Below are positions 1 through 5,440 of a DNA stretch of 8,313 nucleotides, piece after piece. Source of the stretch: Thermoplasmata archaeon. Lineage in GTDB: Archaea > Thermoplasmatota > Thermoplasmata > Thermoplasmatales > Thermoplasmataceae. The translations under genes were made by a program, and so were the position numbers. The notes under the pieces are model-generated. The model worked only from the letters and a program-made list of their open reading frames with translations. It did not search any database and had not been told where the DNA came from. Numbering within the stretch: position 1 is the first letter of the stretch; each line of letters begins with the position of its first letter. Where the stretch lies: the NCBI GenBank assembly GCA_021816385.1, contig JAKAYJ010000044.1, positions 1 through 8,313 on the forward strand. Reading direction: 5' to 3'.

Positions 1-2
1 TG

Positions 3-89
3 AACTACATGAAAAAAACCGGAAAGAGCGAATTTTCTCAATTAACCATCAAAGAGGCCAGTGCACTCATTGAGATTCTCAAGAAATAA
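3..89 (+). CDS. C-terminal end of an unidentified protein (5' end outside window)
   Basis: An open frame enters from the left edge and ends at TAA 87-89. It gives 28 residues that finish with KEASALIEILKK. The segment is hydrophilic, then forms an amphipathic helix. A similar short Lys/Glu helix ending (TxKEAS-x-LI-x-x-L) is, from memory, found at the C-termini of some DNA-binding or single-strand-annealing phage and archaeal proteins, but this fragment is too short to name a family. T-tracts follow the stop at 96-99 and 106-110, as expected at the end of an archaeal transcript. The integrase downstream has its own promoter, so this gene is probably a separate unit. It could belong to the element or to flanking chromosome. 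The reading frame is well supported; the function is unknown. Confidence 0.55.
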   Translation, partial: NYMKKTGKSEFSQLTIKEASALIEILKK

Positions 90-95
90 CTGGCC

Positions 96-110
96 TTTTG
101 ATATATTTTT
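96..110 (+). terminator. T-tract terminator candidate after the left partial gene
   Basis: TTTT at 96-99 and TTTTT at 106-110 lie just after the TAA at 87-89. Archaeal RNA polymerase ends transcripts at oligo-T without needing a hairpin, so this fits a weak terminator. No stem is visible. Confidence 0.35.
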
Positions 111-153
111 AAAATGCAGAGGGAGGTATGCGATTAATAGTTTTAATCAAATC

Positions 154-163
154 CTTTAAATAA
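154..163 (+). promoter_or_regulatory. TATA box of the integrase gene (leaderless)
   Basis: CTTTAAATAA is centred about 25 bp before the ATG at 183. No Shine-Dalgarno sequence precedes that ATG. Both facts fit a leaderless archaeal transcript that starts at or next to the start codon. Confidence 0.5.
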
Positions 164-182
164 TCCTAACAATTATCATGTT

Positions 183-1544
183 ATGAATGGAAAAAAATAT
201 AAAAAAATCTATGAGAATGAGAAGGTAAATCGATGGTACTTGAATTGCAGGGCAGGGGCAGTTACTACAGCGGACATGACAAGGAGGAATTTCGCATTAT
301 ATTGCGATACATTGAAAATTGAACCTGACGATATTATCAACCAGGCCATTGATGGAACCCTTAAAAACAACTTCCAGGACTTTTCTAACAGAATGACCAT
401 GAAAGGACGCAGAGGTGCCTATATTGGCAAACTTAAACATTCAATCAATTCCTTCCTGAAATTCAATGATATTAACTACAGAATTAACATAAAAATAAAG
501 AATGAAAATAAGAACGAAACCACTGAAGATGAGCAGGTCCCTACCCCTGAAGACGTAAGAAACCTTGTATTCAAGGCTTTTTCAAGGGGGAAAGTGTCAA
601 TCTGTCTTATGGCTTATTCAGGACTTCGTCCTGAAGTTTTGGGAAGTTATGAGGGTGATGATGGATTGATCCTTAGTGATCTCGAAGATCTTGACATTGA
701 TGAAATGGAATTTCGTAACATACCTGCAAAAATAAACGTTCGTAGTTCACTGAGTAAAACAGATAACAGGTATTTCACCTTCTTAAATGACTATGGCTGT
801 AAAAACATAATAGAGTACCTTCAGGAAAGGAGGAAAGGGGGAGAAAAACTCAGCCCTGATTCTCCACTGCTTAAAATAGATACAAGGGGAGGATTCACAT
901 ACACTGATGATAAGAAGGAAATTAAAGAGAGAAAGTCAAAATACAAATTTCTACGTACTTTATTGGTTTCCCGGGAAATCAGGGATGTCATAATTGAAGC
1001 GGGTTTTTACAAAACTCAGGTAGATGCTAAGGGGGATGAAACAAAAAGCCCTGCAATGCGTCCTTATGTCTTACGATCATTCTTTGCCACTGGGATGGAC
1101 CGTGCAGAATATAACGGCTTGATATCACATTCATGGAGGCAGTTCTTCATGGGACATCGGGGCAATATTGAGGCGGTATATTCAACGAATAAACGTCTTG
1201 TACCTGAACAAATAGAGGAAATGAGGACTGCTTATCTCAAAGCGTCTAAGTTCCTGGAACCTGCTGAATCGATCACTAAAGAGGACGTTGAAAGTATAGA
1301 AAAACAATTTACATCAAGAGCTCTTAAGTGGTTCGGGTTCACGGATCCTGAAATAAAGGATCTGGTAAACTTATCTGATGATGAGCTTCAAAAGAAGATA
1401 CAGGAACATAGGGGTATGAGTCTCAATAATGGCCACAAACAAAAAGTCATATCACTTCAGGAAGTCGAGAAATTTATTAATGATGGATGGGAGTATGTCG
1501 ATTCTTTACTTGATGATAAGGCAATTATTAAGCTTCCATCATAA
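183..1544 (+). CDS. archaeal tyrosine recombinase (integrase)
   Basis: This 453-residue protein would catalyse site-specific DNA strand exchange to integrate or excise the element. The catalytic set is visible. Arg149 lies in AYSGLRPEVLGSY. A candidate Lys192 lies in SKTDNR. Arg298 lies in PYVLRSFF, where the usual His of the HxxR box is Tyr295, as in many archaeal integrases. His325 lies in FMGHRG and the nucleophile Tyr333 in EAVYST. Residues 1-115 look like the N-terminal core-binding (SAM-like) domain and about 120-345 the catalytic domain. A 110-residue tail ends with a small motif, EVEKFINDGWEYVDSL, that I recall at the ends of other euryarchaeal integrases. The gene is intact and not split by an att site. 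The start is set by a TATA box 25 bp upstream; an alternative in-frame ATG does not occur nearby. No tRNA or direct-repeat att site is visible in the window. Confidence 0.88.
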   Translation: MNGKKYKKIYENEKVNRWYLNCRAGAVTTADMTRRNFALYCDTLKIEPDDIINQAIDGTLKNNFQDFSNRMTMKGRRGAYIGKLKHSINSFLKFNDINYRINIKIKNENKNETTEDEQVPTPEDVRNLVFKAFSRGKVSICLMAYSGLRPEVLGSYEGDDGLILSDLEDLDIDEMEFRNIPAKINVRSSLSKTDNRYFTFLNDYGCKNIIEYLQERRKGGEKLSPDSPLLKIDTRGGFTYTDDKKEIKERKSKYKFLRTLLVSREIRDVIIEAGFYKTQVDAKGDETKSPAMRPYVLRSFFATGMDRAEYNGLISHSWRQFFMGHRGNIEAVYSTNKRLVPEQIEEMRTAYLKASKFLEPAESITKEDVESIEKQFTSRALKWFGFTDPEIKDLVNLSDDELQKKIQEHRGMSLNNGHKQKVISLQEVEKFINDGWEYVDSLLDDKAIIKLPS

Positions 1545-1549
1545 TTTTT
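1545..1549 (+). terminator. T5 tract directly after the integrase stop
   Basis: TTTTT follows the TAA immediately. It is a plausible weak archaeal terminator that would separate the integrase from hicB, which has its own promoter. Confidence 0.3.
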
Positions 1550-1584
1550 CAATATCGGTGAGATGCGACCGTCCATTCCACAAG

Positions 1585-1602
1585 AAAACTTTATGTTTAA
1601 AA
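1585..1602 (+). promoter_or_regulatory. promoter of the hicB gene (TATA-like)
   Basis: AAAACTTTATGTTTAAAA places a TATA-like TTTATGTTTA about 20-30 bp before the ATG at 1619, as for a leaderless transcript. Nearly the same string recurs at 2081-2100 upstream of the NYN gene, which suggests a shared promoter type. Confidence 0.45.
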
Positions 1603-1618
1603 TATGGATATTTCATCA

Positions 1619-1825
1619 ATGAAATACACTGTTATCCTTGAGGATGGTGAGGATGGCTACATTAATGCCCATGTTCCCTCATTAAAGGGTTGCCATACCC
1701 AGGGTAAAACAAGGGAAGAGGCACTTCGGAATGCAAGGGAAGCCATAGAATTGTATCTTGAATCCCTTAAGGTTCTGAACAGACCTGCTCCTGAAGACAT
1801 CAATGCTGTGGTAGTGGATGCCTAA
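1619..1825 (+). CDS. hicB: HicB-type antitoxin
   Basis: This 68-residue protein has the HicB partial RNase H-like fold signature. MKYTVILEDGEDGYINAHVP is the first strand pair (Y-x-V-x-x-E-D-x-x-G-Y-x-A). It is followed by SLKGCHTQGKTREEAL and a long helix NAREAIELYLESL. HicB binds and neutralises the HicA mRNA interferase and usually represses its own promoter. The short form seen here lacks a C-terminal DNA-binding domain, ending in VVVDA. An upstream in-frame ATG at 1604 exists, but 1619 gives the family's canonical N-terminus and the right spacing from the TATA box. The start of the hicA reading frame overlaps its last codons by 8 bp. The downstream toxin is frameshifted, so this antitoxin may now be an orphan, possibly still protective against HicA from elsewhere. 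Confidence 0.85.
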   Translation: MKYTVILEDGEDGYINAHVPSLKGCHTQGKTREEALRNAREAIELYLESLKVLNRPAPEDINAVVVDA

Positions 1826-1960
1826 TCTTCCAATTGTTTCCGGGAAGAAGACATAAAGACTCTAAGCAAAATAGGCTTTGTTGTATTGCGACAAAAAGGT
1901 AGTCATGTTTTCCTACATAGGCAATCCGATGACCGGATAAAACCCGATTACCACGATTAA
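1818..1960 (+). pseudogene. hicA: HicA mRNA interferase toxin, frameshifted and truncated
   Basis: The ATG at 1818 starts MPNLPIVSGKK, the standard HicA N-terminus, but this frame stops at 1854-1856. Going back one base near 1850 continues as DIKTLSKIGFVVLRQKGSHV, the HicA core with the catalytic His in GSH. It then reads to a stop at 1958-1960 after PDYHD. The two halves join with no missing residue, so a single-base deletion explains the break. The protein is also short at the C-terminus: HicA normally continues about 20 residues past this point with a segment rich in Val and Lys. It is probably inactive. Alternatives are a sequencing error at the AAGAAGAC run or a recoded frame. No classic slippery heptamer is seen. 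Confidence 0.75.
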
Positions 1961-2080
1961 CTTTTTCATACCTGTTGAATCTGTTCTGAAAATGCTTGCA
2001 TATAAGGCTGCGAACCAACTTGAAGACCATATATGCATTCAGGGGGAATCATGTATTTGCATATTTTTTCGATGCGTTTC

Positions 2081-2100
2081 AAAACATTATGTTTATATTG
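2081..2100 (+). promoter_or_regulatory. promoter of the NYN-domain gene
   Basis: AAAACATTATGTTTATATTG matches the hicB promoter string at 1585-1602 at most positions, including TTATGTTTA. It would start transcription near 2112-2118, leaving a leader of about 65 nt before the ATG at 2180. Position is inferred from similarity only. Confidence 0.4.
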
Positions 2101-2179
2101 TTCTTTACGTTACATAATTATCAATACTCCCCGTTCCTCTATGTGGGACACGGGTATCAATTTATTATATGGTGTTTCA

Positions 2180-2698
2180 ATGGTTGAGTCTGATGTTTTT
2201 ATTGACGGTATGCACCTCCAGCATGTTATTGATTCTCTTGGAATTAAGGGGGTGGATTATGAAAAGCTTTCAGACAAGCTGGCCAACGATTCCAGATCAA
2301 GGACTTATTTCTTTGATGCTTTACCATTGAAGGAAAATAAGGACAATAAACAGAAATTCCTCAGTAAACTCAGCTACCTCAAGAGTTTTCAGGTGGAGTT
2401 GGGATACGTAAAGATGGAGGGGAGAACCTGTCCAAACTGCGAAGGTGTCGTGAACATCCCACGGCAGAAAAAGGTGGATGTTTTACTTGCAACGAGGTTG
2501 ATTGAAAGATCCCTGGAAACAAAAAGACTCGTCTTGATTGCAGGTGATGCGGATTTCGTTCCTGCAATAGAGGTTGCCAAGAGAAAAGCCAAAATCGTTC
2601 TTGCTTTTCTTCCAGGTATAACCGCACATCAGTTAATACAGGCAGCCGATGAAAAAATAGAACTGTCAGCTGCATACTTCTCCGACTGCAAAAGATAG
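2180..2698 (+). CDS. NYN/PIN-like domain protein, probable ribonuclease
   Basis: The 172-residue product has the acidic pattern of the NYN (LabA/DUF88-like) branch of PIN nucleases. Asp9 lies in VFIDGMHLQ, Asp100 in KKVDVLLATRL, and Asp123/Asp125 in LIAGDADFVPAIE. In the family these residues bind metal for RNA cleavage. Between the first and second acidic blocks lies CPNC (84-87), a CxxC knuckle without an obvious partner pair, possibly half of a metal site. I chose the ATG at 2180, not 2033 or 2141: GGTG at 2171-2174 is a fitting ribosome-binding site, and the NYN fold begins at residue 5. The extra upstream reading has no family-like content. The gene has its own promoter and follows the broken hicBA pair. 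It may be an RNA-processing or defence gene of the element; substrate is unknown. Confidence 0.72.
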   Translation: MVESDVFIDGMHLQHVIDSLGIKGVDYEKLSDKLANDSRSRTYFFDALPLKENKDNKQKFLSKLSYLKSFQVELGYVKMEGRTCPNCEGVVNIPRQKKVDVLLATRLIERSLETKRLVLIAGDADFVPAIEVAKRKAKIVLAFLPGITAHQLIQAADEKIELSAAYFSDCKR

Positions 2699-2859
2699 CT
2701 CATGAAAGGCTGTCAAGAGAACTTCATTCATTGAGCAAACGTGTGAATTAAGTATAAATTAGAATTTTGAAAACATCTTGTTAATGCCGATCTATGAAAA
2801 TTTAGTAAGATAATTCATGATAAACTTTTCATAATTTACAGGTTCTCAAAATACACTCC

Positions 2860-2867
2860 TATAAAAG
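2860..2867 (+). promoter_or_regulatory. TATA box in front of the GTTAAC inverted repeat
   Basis: TATAAAAG is a near-consensus archaeal TATA box. It would start a plus-strand transcript near 2886-2892, inside the spacer of the inverted repeat. There is no evident gene downstream, so a small RNA or a chance match are both possible. Confidence 0.35.
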
Positions 2868-2868
2868 A

Positions 2869-2913
2869 GGGTTAACGGGTTAACGATATCATGGTTGTTA
2901 ACCCTGTTAACCC
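2869..2913. repeat. double GGGTTAAC inverted repeat
   Basis: Two tandem GGGTTAAC units (2869-2876, 2877-2884) face two inverted units, GTTAACCC (2897-2904) and GTTAACCC (2906-2913), across a 12-bp spacer that includes GATATC. One extra T sits between the right-hand units. Each unit also contains the palindrome GTTAAC. The whole could pair as a 16-bp stem with one bulge, or bind two or four protein subunits. It may be an operator, an origin iteron set, or a partition/resolution site. Confidence 0.8.
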
Positions 2914-2991
2914 TTGAATCATCGCTATCTACTAAGAATATACCAATTGAACATATATGAAGGCCCTTATCTGAAAAGATCTCCAGGAATG

Positions 2992-3022
2992 AAAAAAGGA
3001 TCCTCAAATGGTCGACAAAAAA
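2992..3022 (-). terminator. T-tracts downstream of the minus-strand operon
   Basis: On the minus strand T6 occurs at 3022-3017 and again at 2997-2992, about 95 and 120 bp after the last stop of the operon. They are the best candidates for its transcription end. Confidence 0.35.
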
Positions 3023-3113
3023 TTTTCTTCATGGCCATACCCCTCTTCATGCGATCATGATGATTATGATACAACATGGAGAAAATGTATGGAATCGAGA
3101 GAATGTTTTTCCA

Positions 3114-3539
3114 TTATTTCCTATTTATTCCTTTTTTTCCATTCCTCTTAGAACTTAGTTTCAGATTACCCTGGCTCTTGGGATTGTACCCCCTGCCATC
3201 TATCTTACCAGGCGTCTTAAGATGGGTCCTCAACCATTCCAAATCATTCATCAGTAATGTGCGCATCACTTCTTCCTTGCTGTCATATCCATAATCTGAT
3301 GGATCCTTTTCGAACATTTCTTCATATCTTACCGATAACCAATAAGCTGAGACTGTCGCTTCAGGGGCAAATCCTTTAGATGAAACTTTAAAAGGAATTA
3401 AGGCCTCATTTTTGGCATCTATAAAACCCAGTTTTTTCAACCCGTACTGGAGCTCAAAAAATCTATCATTGATTCCATGCGTGCAAGGTATAACGATATT
3501 CCCGGGCTCAATGATCCAATATCCAAAACTGTCTTTCAT
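3114..3539 (-). CDS. hypothetical protein with basic C-terminal tail (141 aa)
   Basis: I do not recognise a family. The start has a strong ribosome-binding site (GGAGGGTGG, 7-8 bp upstream) lying in the end of the previous gene, and its ATG overlaps that gene's TGA as ATGA. Residues 1-100 look like a compact soluble fold rich in aromatics (GYWIIEPGNIVIP, SAYWLSVRYEEMF). Residues 105-141 are strongly basic and low in complexity (GRGYNPKSQGNLKLSSKRNG onward), a likely disordered nucleic-acid-binding tail. It is the last gene of the minus-strand operon, next to a winged-helix-like protein. A DNA- or RNA-binding accessory role is inference from the tail only. Confidence 0.7.
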   Translation of the reverse strand: MKDSFGYWIIEPGNIVIPCTHGINDRFFELQYGLKKLGFIDAKNEALIPFKVSSKGFAPEATVSAYWLSVRYEEMFEKDPSDYGYDSKEEVMRTLLMNDLEWLRTHLKTPGKIDGRGYNPKSQGNLKLSSKRNGKKGINRK

Positions 3540-3760
3540 TTATTACCACCCTCCTTTTCATATTGTCTGACTACGACAAATCCCCGTGATCTTTTCTCAA
3601 TCTTGTACTCACCCTGGAGATTGTTCCTGATGCAATATGTAACTTTTTGCAGCGTGATGCCTGTTTTCTTTGCTATGATCCTTGCTGATATTCTCGTATG
3701 GCCATCCTGGAAATATTCCTCGATGATATCCTTGATCAGCTGATCGATGCGATTAATCAT
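3536..3760 (-). CDS. small winged-helix-like DNA-binding protein (74 aa)
   Basis: The 74-residue product has the layout of a winged helix-turn-helix. Helix 1 is MINRIDQLIKDIIEEYF. A short strand HTRIS precedes ARIIAKKTGITLQKVTYCI, which reads as helix, turn and recognition helix. A beta-wing GEYKIEKRSRGFVVVRQY follows. Small proteins of this kind in archaeal plasmids and viruses are usually transcription regulators, so it may tune the element's promoters or the GTTAAC site nearby; that link is inference. Its ATG overlaps the end of the membrane-protein gene by 8 bp (ATGATTAA), and its stop overlaps the next start as ATGA, so translation is probably coupled on both sides. Confidence 0.72.
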   Translation of the reverse strand: MINRIDQLIKDIIEEYFQDGHTRISARIIAKKTGITLQKVTYCIRNNLQGEYKIEKRSRGFVVVRQYEKEGGNK

Positions 3761-3965
3761 ATTTTACCATATAATCTCCATGAATTTCATTGAATATGCA
3801 CCAAATAAAAAGCGTGAAAAGGATGAATATTGGCATGAATACCATCACTATATTCCACATACTGCTCACCAGGAATGGCATGAAATTATAAGGGAAAAAC
3901 AAAACCAATACCAGGCATATGAATAGATAGAGTGCCAGGGCAGTGAATATAATTTCAGTCTTCAT
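3753..3965 (-). CDS. small membrane protein with two transmembrane helices (70 aa)
   Basis: The product starts MKTEIIFTALALYLFICLVL and has two hydrophobic segments at about residues 4-27 and 30-58, separated by a short FPYNF turn. The tail IHGDYMVKYD is polar. A longer reading from 4085 exists, but its first 40 residues duplicate the coding space of the upstream 85-aa gene in another frame and lack membrane character. The ATG at 3965 has GGGAGAG upstream and overlaps the upstream stop by 11 bp, in keeping with the rest of the operon. Function is unknown. Small two-helix proteins in mobile elements range from membrane anchors to holin-like or virion proteins; nothing here decides among them. 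Confidence 0.68.
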   Translation of the reverse strand: MKTEIIFTALALYLFICLVLVLFFPYNFMPFLVSSMWNIVMVFMPIFILFTLFIWCIFNEIHGDYMVKYD

Positions 3966-4212
3966 AATTCGTGTTACTCTCCCTTTTACTTTCAGCAAAT
4001 GCATGTGTTTGTACCATTTCCTGGACAGCGGGGGAAGTCCATGCACATTCTGTATGTGGACAATTGAAAGTACCGTCAATATCACACCATAATCTCATGA
4101 TATTTTTCTCATCCTGGCGTGTATAGACATGAACGATCCGATCGCTGCCTTTCCCATCAAAATTTTGTTCTGTAATAACAACACGATCATCCATCGCTTT
4201 GAACTGAGGCAT
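3955..4212 (-). CDS. small Cys/His protein, possible zinc finger (85 aa)
   Basis: Residues 10-42 look like a beta-rich part (DRVVITEQNFDGKGSDRIVH). Next come Cys43, Cys51, His53, Cys56 and His70 in LWCDIDGTFNCPHTECAW and VQEMVQTHAF. The spacing Cys-x7-Cys-x4-Cys-x13-His resembles a single zinc finger with a CPHxEC knuckle followed by a helix ending in His. Metal binding is inferred from spacing. The start is well defined: GGAGGGGATC lies 6-7 bp upstream, and the ATG overlaps the stop of the 54-aa gene (TAATG). The end overlaps the membrane-protein start. The short acidic tail after residue 73 is probably disordered. It could be a nucleic-acid or protein-binding adaptor; no named family is recognised. 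Confidence 0.72.
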   Translation of the reverse strand: MPQFKAMDDRVVITEQNFDGKGSDRIVHVYTRQDEKNIMRLWCDIDGTFNCPHTECAWTSPAVQEMVQTHAFAESKRESNTNYED

Positions 4213-4376
4213 TATTGATCCCCTCCAATATGATTGACTTTAATGGGATCCTTTGGTTGTGTTATTTCTAACTTGTCAGATGGATAGGGTGTAATTACCT
4301 TAACTTGTTCTTTCACTTCAGAAAAACAAACTACAAAACCCCTCTTTGTTTTCAAATCATAACTTAATGGTATCAT
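4212..4376 (-). CDS. short hypothetical protein (54 aa), easily missed
   Basis: This frame fills the only apparent gap in the middle of the operon. It starts with ATG at 4376, which overlaps the TGA of the 170-aa gene as ATGA, and has an excellent GGTGAT ribosome-binding site 4-5 bp upstream. It ends TAATG, shared with the start of the 85-aa gene. The product begins MIPLSYDLKTKRGFVVCFSE and looks like a small beta-rich protein (FVVCF, VKVITPYP), with a polar end KDPIKVNHIGGDQ. The last codons also encode the ribosome-binding site of the next gene. No family is recognised. The overlap at both ends and the good ribosome-binding site make it a convincing real gene. Confidence 0.72.
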   Translation of the reverse strand: MIPLSYDLKTKRGFVVCFSEVKEQVKVITPYPSDKLEITQPKDPIKVNHIGGDQ

Positions 4377-4885
4377 TTCTGATCACCTTCCCTGTACTTG
4401 TTCAGAGCTTCGATTCCTATGGCAGCCTTGAGCCTCATTTTTTCCCTCTGCTCTTCCGTGAGTTCAGGATGATCCCTAATCCATGCCTGTTTCCTGTTCC
4501 TGTACAGTGAATCTATGGCTTCCTGGCCTCTTTTTTCTATTGCTTCAGGCACATCAGGATCAATGCCCTGGATGCCTCTTCTTATGATTATATCACGGTT
4601 CAGCATTTCAAAAGTGAAATATCCCTGGGCATTCTTCTTTGAAAGTTTTTTCTGGTTGATTACGCTCAGGTTTTCCTTGAACTCAGGATTAAAGCATGGT
4701 CCTTCATTGGAGTACCATATCATGTCCTGGTTGTTAGGATCCATTGGGCATACCTGATCCTCGCACCTGTCGAAGTAAGGGCAGGCCTTAAACGGCATTG
4801 CTTCAGTCGAGGTAAGGACCTTGATGTATTGCTGCACTTTTGTTTTCTGGTCCTCTGTCAGTGAGTATTCATCCAGGGTGATCAT
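4373..4885 (-). CDS. protein with four-cysteine cluster (170 aa)
   Basis: The N-terminal part holds Cys35, Cys41, Cys46 and Cys64 in ACPYFDRCEDQVCPMDP and NEGPCFNPEF. The pattern Cys-x5-Cys-x4-Cys-x17-Cys could hold a zinc ion or an iron-sulphur cluster. I recall similar CPYxxRC...CPLDP pieces in uncharacterised archaeal and phage proteins, but cannot name a family. From about residue 95 the chain is helical and charged (GQEAIDSLYRNRKQAWIRDH, LTEEQREKMRLKAAIGIEAL), likely a coiled or helical domain that may bind partners or nucleic acid. It follows the Sm-like gene with a 4-bp ATGA overlap and shares ATGA with the 54-aa gene, so its expression is coupled to both. It lacks a clear ribosome-binding site of its own, so it probably depends on reinitiation. 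Confidence 0.72.
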   Translation of the reverse strand: MITLDEYSLTEDQKTKVQQYIKVLTSTEAMPFKACPYFDRCEDQVCPMDPNNQDMIWYSNEGPCFNPEFKENLSVINQKKLSKKNAQGYFTFEMLNRDIIIRRGIQGIDPDVPEAIEKRGQEAIDSLYRNRKQAWIRDHPELTEEQREKMRLKAAIGIEALNKYREGDQK

Positions 4886-5160
4886 AGGTTCACGCTCACT
4901 GTTATGATTGCTGATTTATTCACAATCAGGATCCTTTTGTTTGCAGCTTCCATGGATATGGAATACTGGCCCATGACTTTCACTATTCCGGATTCTATCC
5001 TTCCATCAATCATGGTGATAGTGGCAGATTTCCCTTCAATTCCACAGTTAAGCGGATCTGGATTCCTGTAATTCCTGGGGCCATCTTCATGGTTGTCCTG
5101 TGTCTCATGCCTCTGGTTGTTTACTGGTTTTCTCAGTTCATTTCTTTGCGTTCCATACAT
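4882..5160 (-). CDS. Sm/LSm (Hfq-like) RNA-binding protein with polar N-terminal tail
   Basis: Residues 44-92 fit the Sm fold. An Sm1-like part reads ATITMIDGRIESGIVKVMGQ then YSISMEA (45-72), with Gly53 and Gly58 in the turn positions. A short Sm2-like part reads ILIVNKSAIITVSV (77-90), at the place where Hfq has YKHAISTI. In this family six or seven subunits form a ring that binds A/U-rich RNA. The spacing between the two motifs is short, as in Hfq and not as in the longer archaeal LSm proteins. The usual Asp before the aromatic residue is Gly here. Residues 1-43 are polar and rich in Asn, Arg, Glu and Pro, probably disordered. The start has a perfect GAGGTGA ribosome-binding site 5 bp upstream, overlapping the stop of the 91-aa gene. 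The fold assignment is by eye and needs a profile search. Confidence 0.62.
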   Translation of the reverse strand: MYGTQRNELRKPVNNQRHETQDNHEDGPRNYRNPDPLNCGIEGKSATITMIDGRIESGIVKVMGQYSISMEAANKRILIVNKSAIITVSVNL

Positions 5161-5164
5161 TTTT

Positions 5165-5440
5165 TCACCTCTTTTCCGACTCAGGCAGTCGGTTGCCGTC
5201 CTGTAAAATAATGGACTTTGATTGCCTGTTTATGCTGATCTTCCTTGCTATGCCCCGATTAATGAGCAGTGCTGCAAGATCACCAGGCACGTGTACTATA
5301 TCCTGGGCATGAAAATACCAATCCCGATCATACCAAGATGCATTGAAATCCTTCATGATAGATACGAGAATCATACCGTCATTCAACGGTTCAAGTATGC
5401 AGATGAAATCCTTGAAATTATCAAGAGTGTACTGTATCAT
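5165..5440 (-). CDS. small protein with GINS B-domain-like segment (91 aa)
   Basis: Residues 20-40 are a beta-rich start (DGMILVSIMKDFNASW). Residues 41-70 read WYFHAQDIVHVPGDLA then LLINRGIARKISI. That part resembles the small B-domain of archaeal GINS subunits, which has the pattern 'DVV-x-LP-x-x-x-A-x-x-L-x-x-x-G-x-A-x-x-I'. GINS is part of the replicative helicase complex. No room remains for the helical A-domain, so if related this is a free B-domain, which would fit the next-door replication ATPase. The similarity is weak and covers about 25 residues. The ATG overlaps the stop of the ATPase gene as ATGA; a weak GGAAGTGA lies upstream. The stop codon sits in the ribosome-binding site of the Sm-like gene. 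Confidence 0.6.
   Translation of the reverse strand: MIQYTLDNFKDFICILEPLNDGMILVSIMKDFNASWYDRDWYFHAQDIVHVPGDLAALLINRGIARKISINRQSKSIILQDGNRLPESEKR

Larger units (their letters stand above)
2699..3113. other. gene-poor region between convergent units
   Basis: No convincing gene lies in these 415 bp on either strand. It holds an AT-rich stretch (about 2740-2868), the GGGTTAAC inverted repeat with a TATA box, A6 runs at 2992-2997 and 3017-3022 that read as T6 on the minus strand, and a small palindrome-like ATCATGATGATTATGAT at 3054-3070. The 23-codon plus-strand frame that starts at 2990 has no good ribosome-binding site. Confidence 0.6.

Noticed and set aside
128..163. 11-codon frame after GGGAGG, upstream of the integrase
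   Set aside because: The GGGAGG is nearly adjacent to the ATG, so spacing is too short, and the frame ends at the likely integrase TATA box.
90..182. tRNA gene or att site left of the integrase
   Set aside because: No cloverleaf or long direct repeat with another part of the window could be seen.
1845..1856. Programmed -1 frameshift in hicA
   Set aside because: No slippery heptamer and no clear downstream stem; a simple deletion explains it better.
2033..2179. Upstream extension of the NYN frame
   Set aside because: The sequence before 2180 reads as family-unlike residues, contains the promoter string at 2081-2100, and a GGTG ribosome-binding site fits the ATG at 2180.
2990..3061. 23-codon plus-strand frame starting MKKGSSNGRQ
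   Set aside because: No ribosome-binding site or promoter at the right distance; too short to support.
3966..4085. N-terminal extension of the membrane protein
   Set aside because: It lies within the 85-aa gene in another frame and lacks membrane character; the start at 3965 matches the overlap style of the operon.
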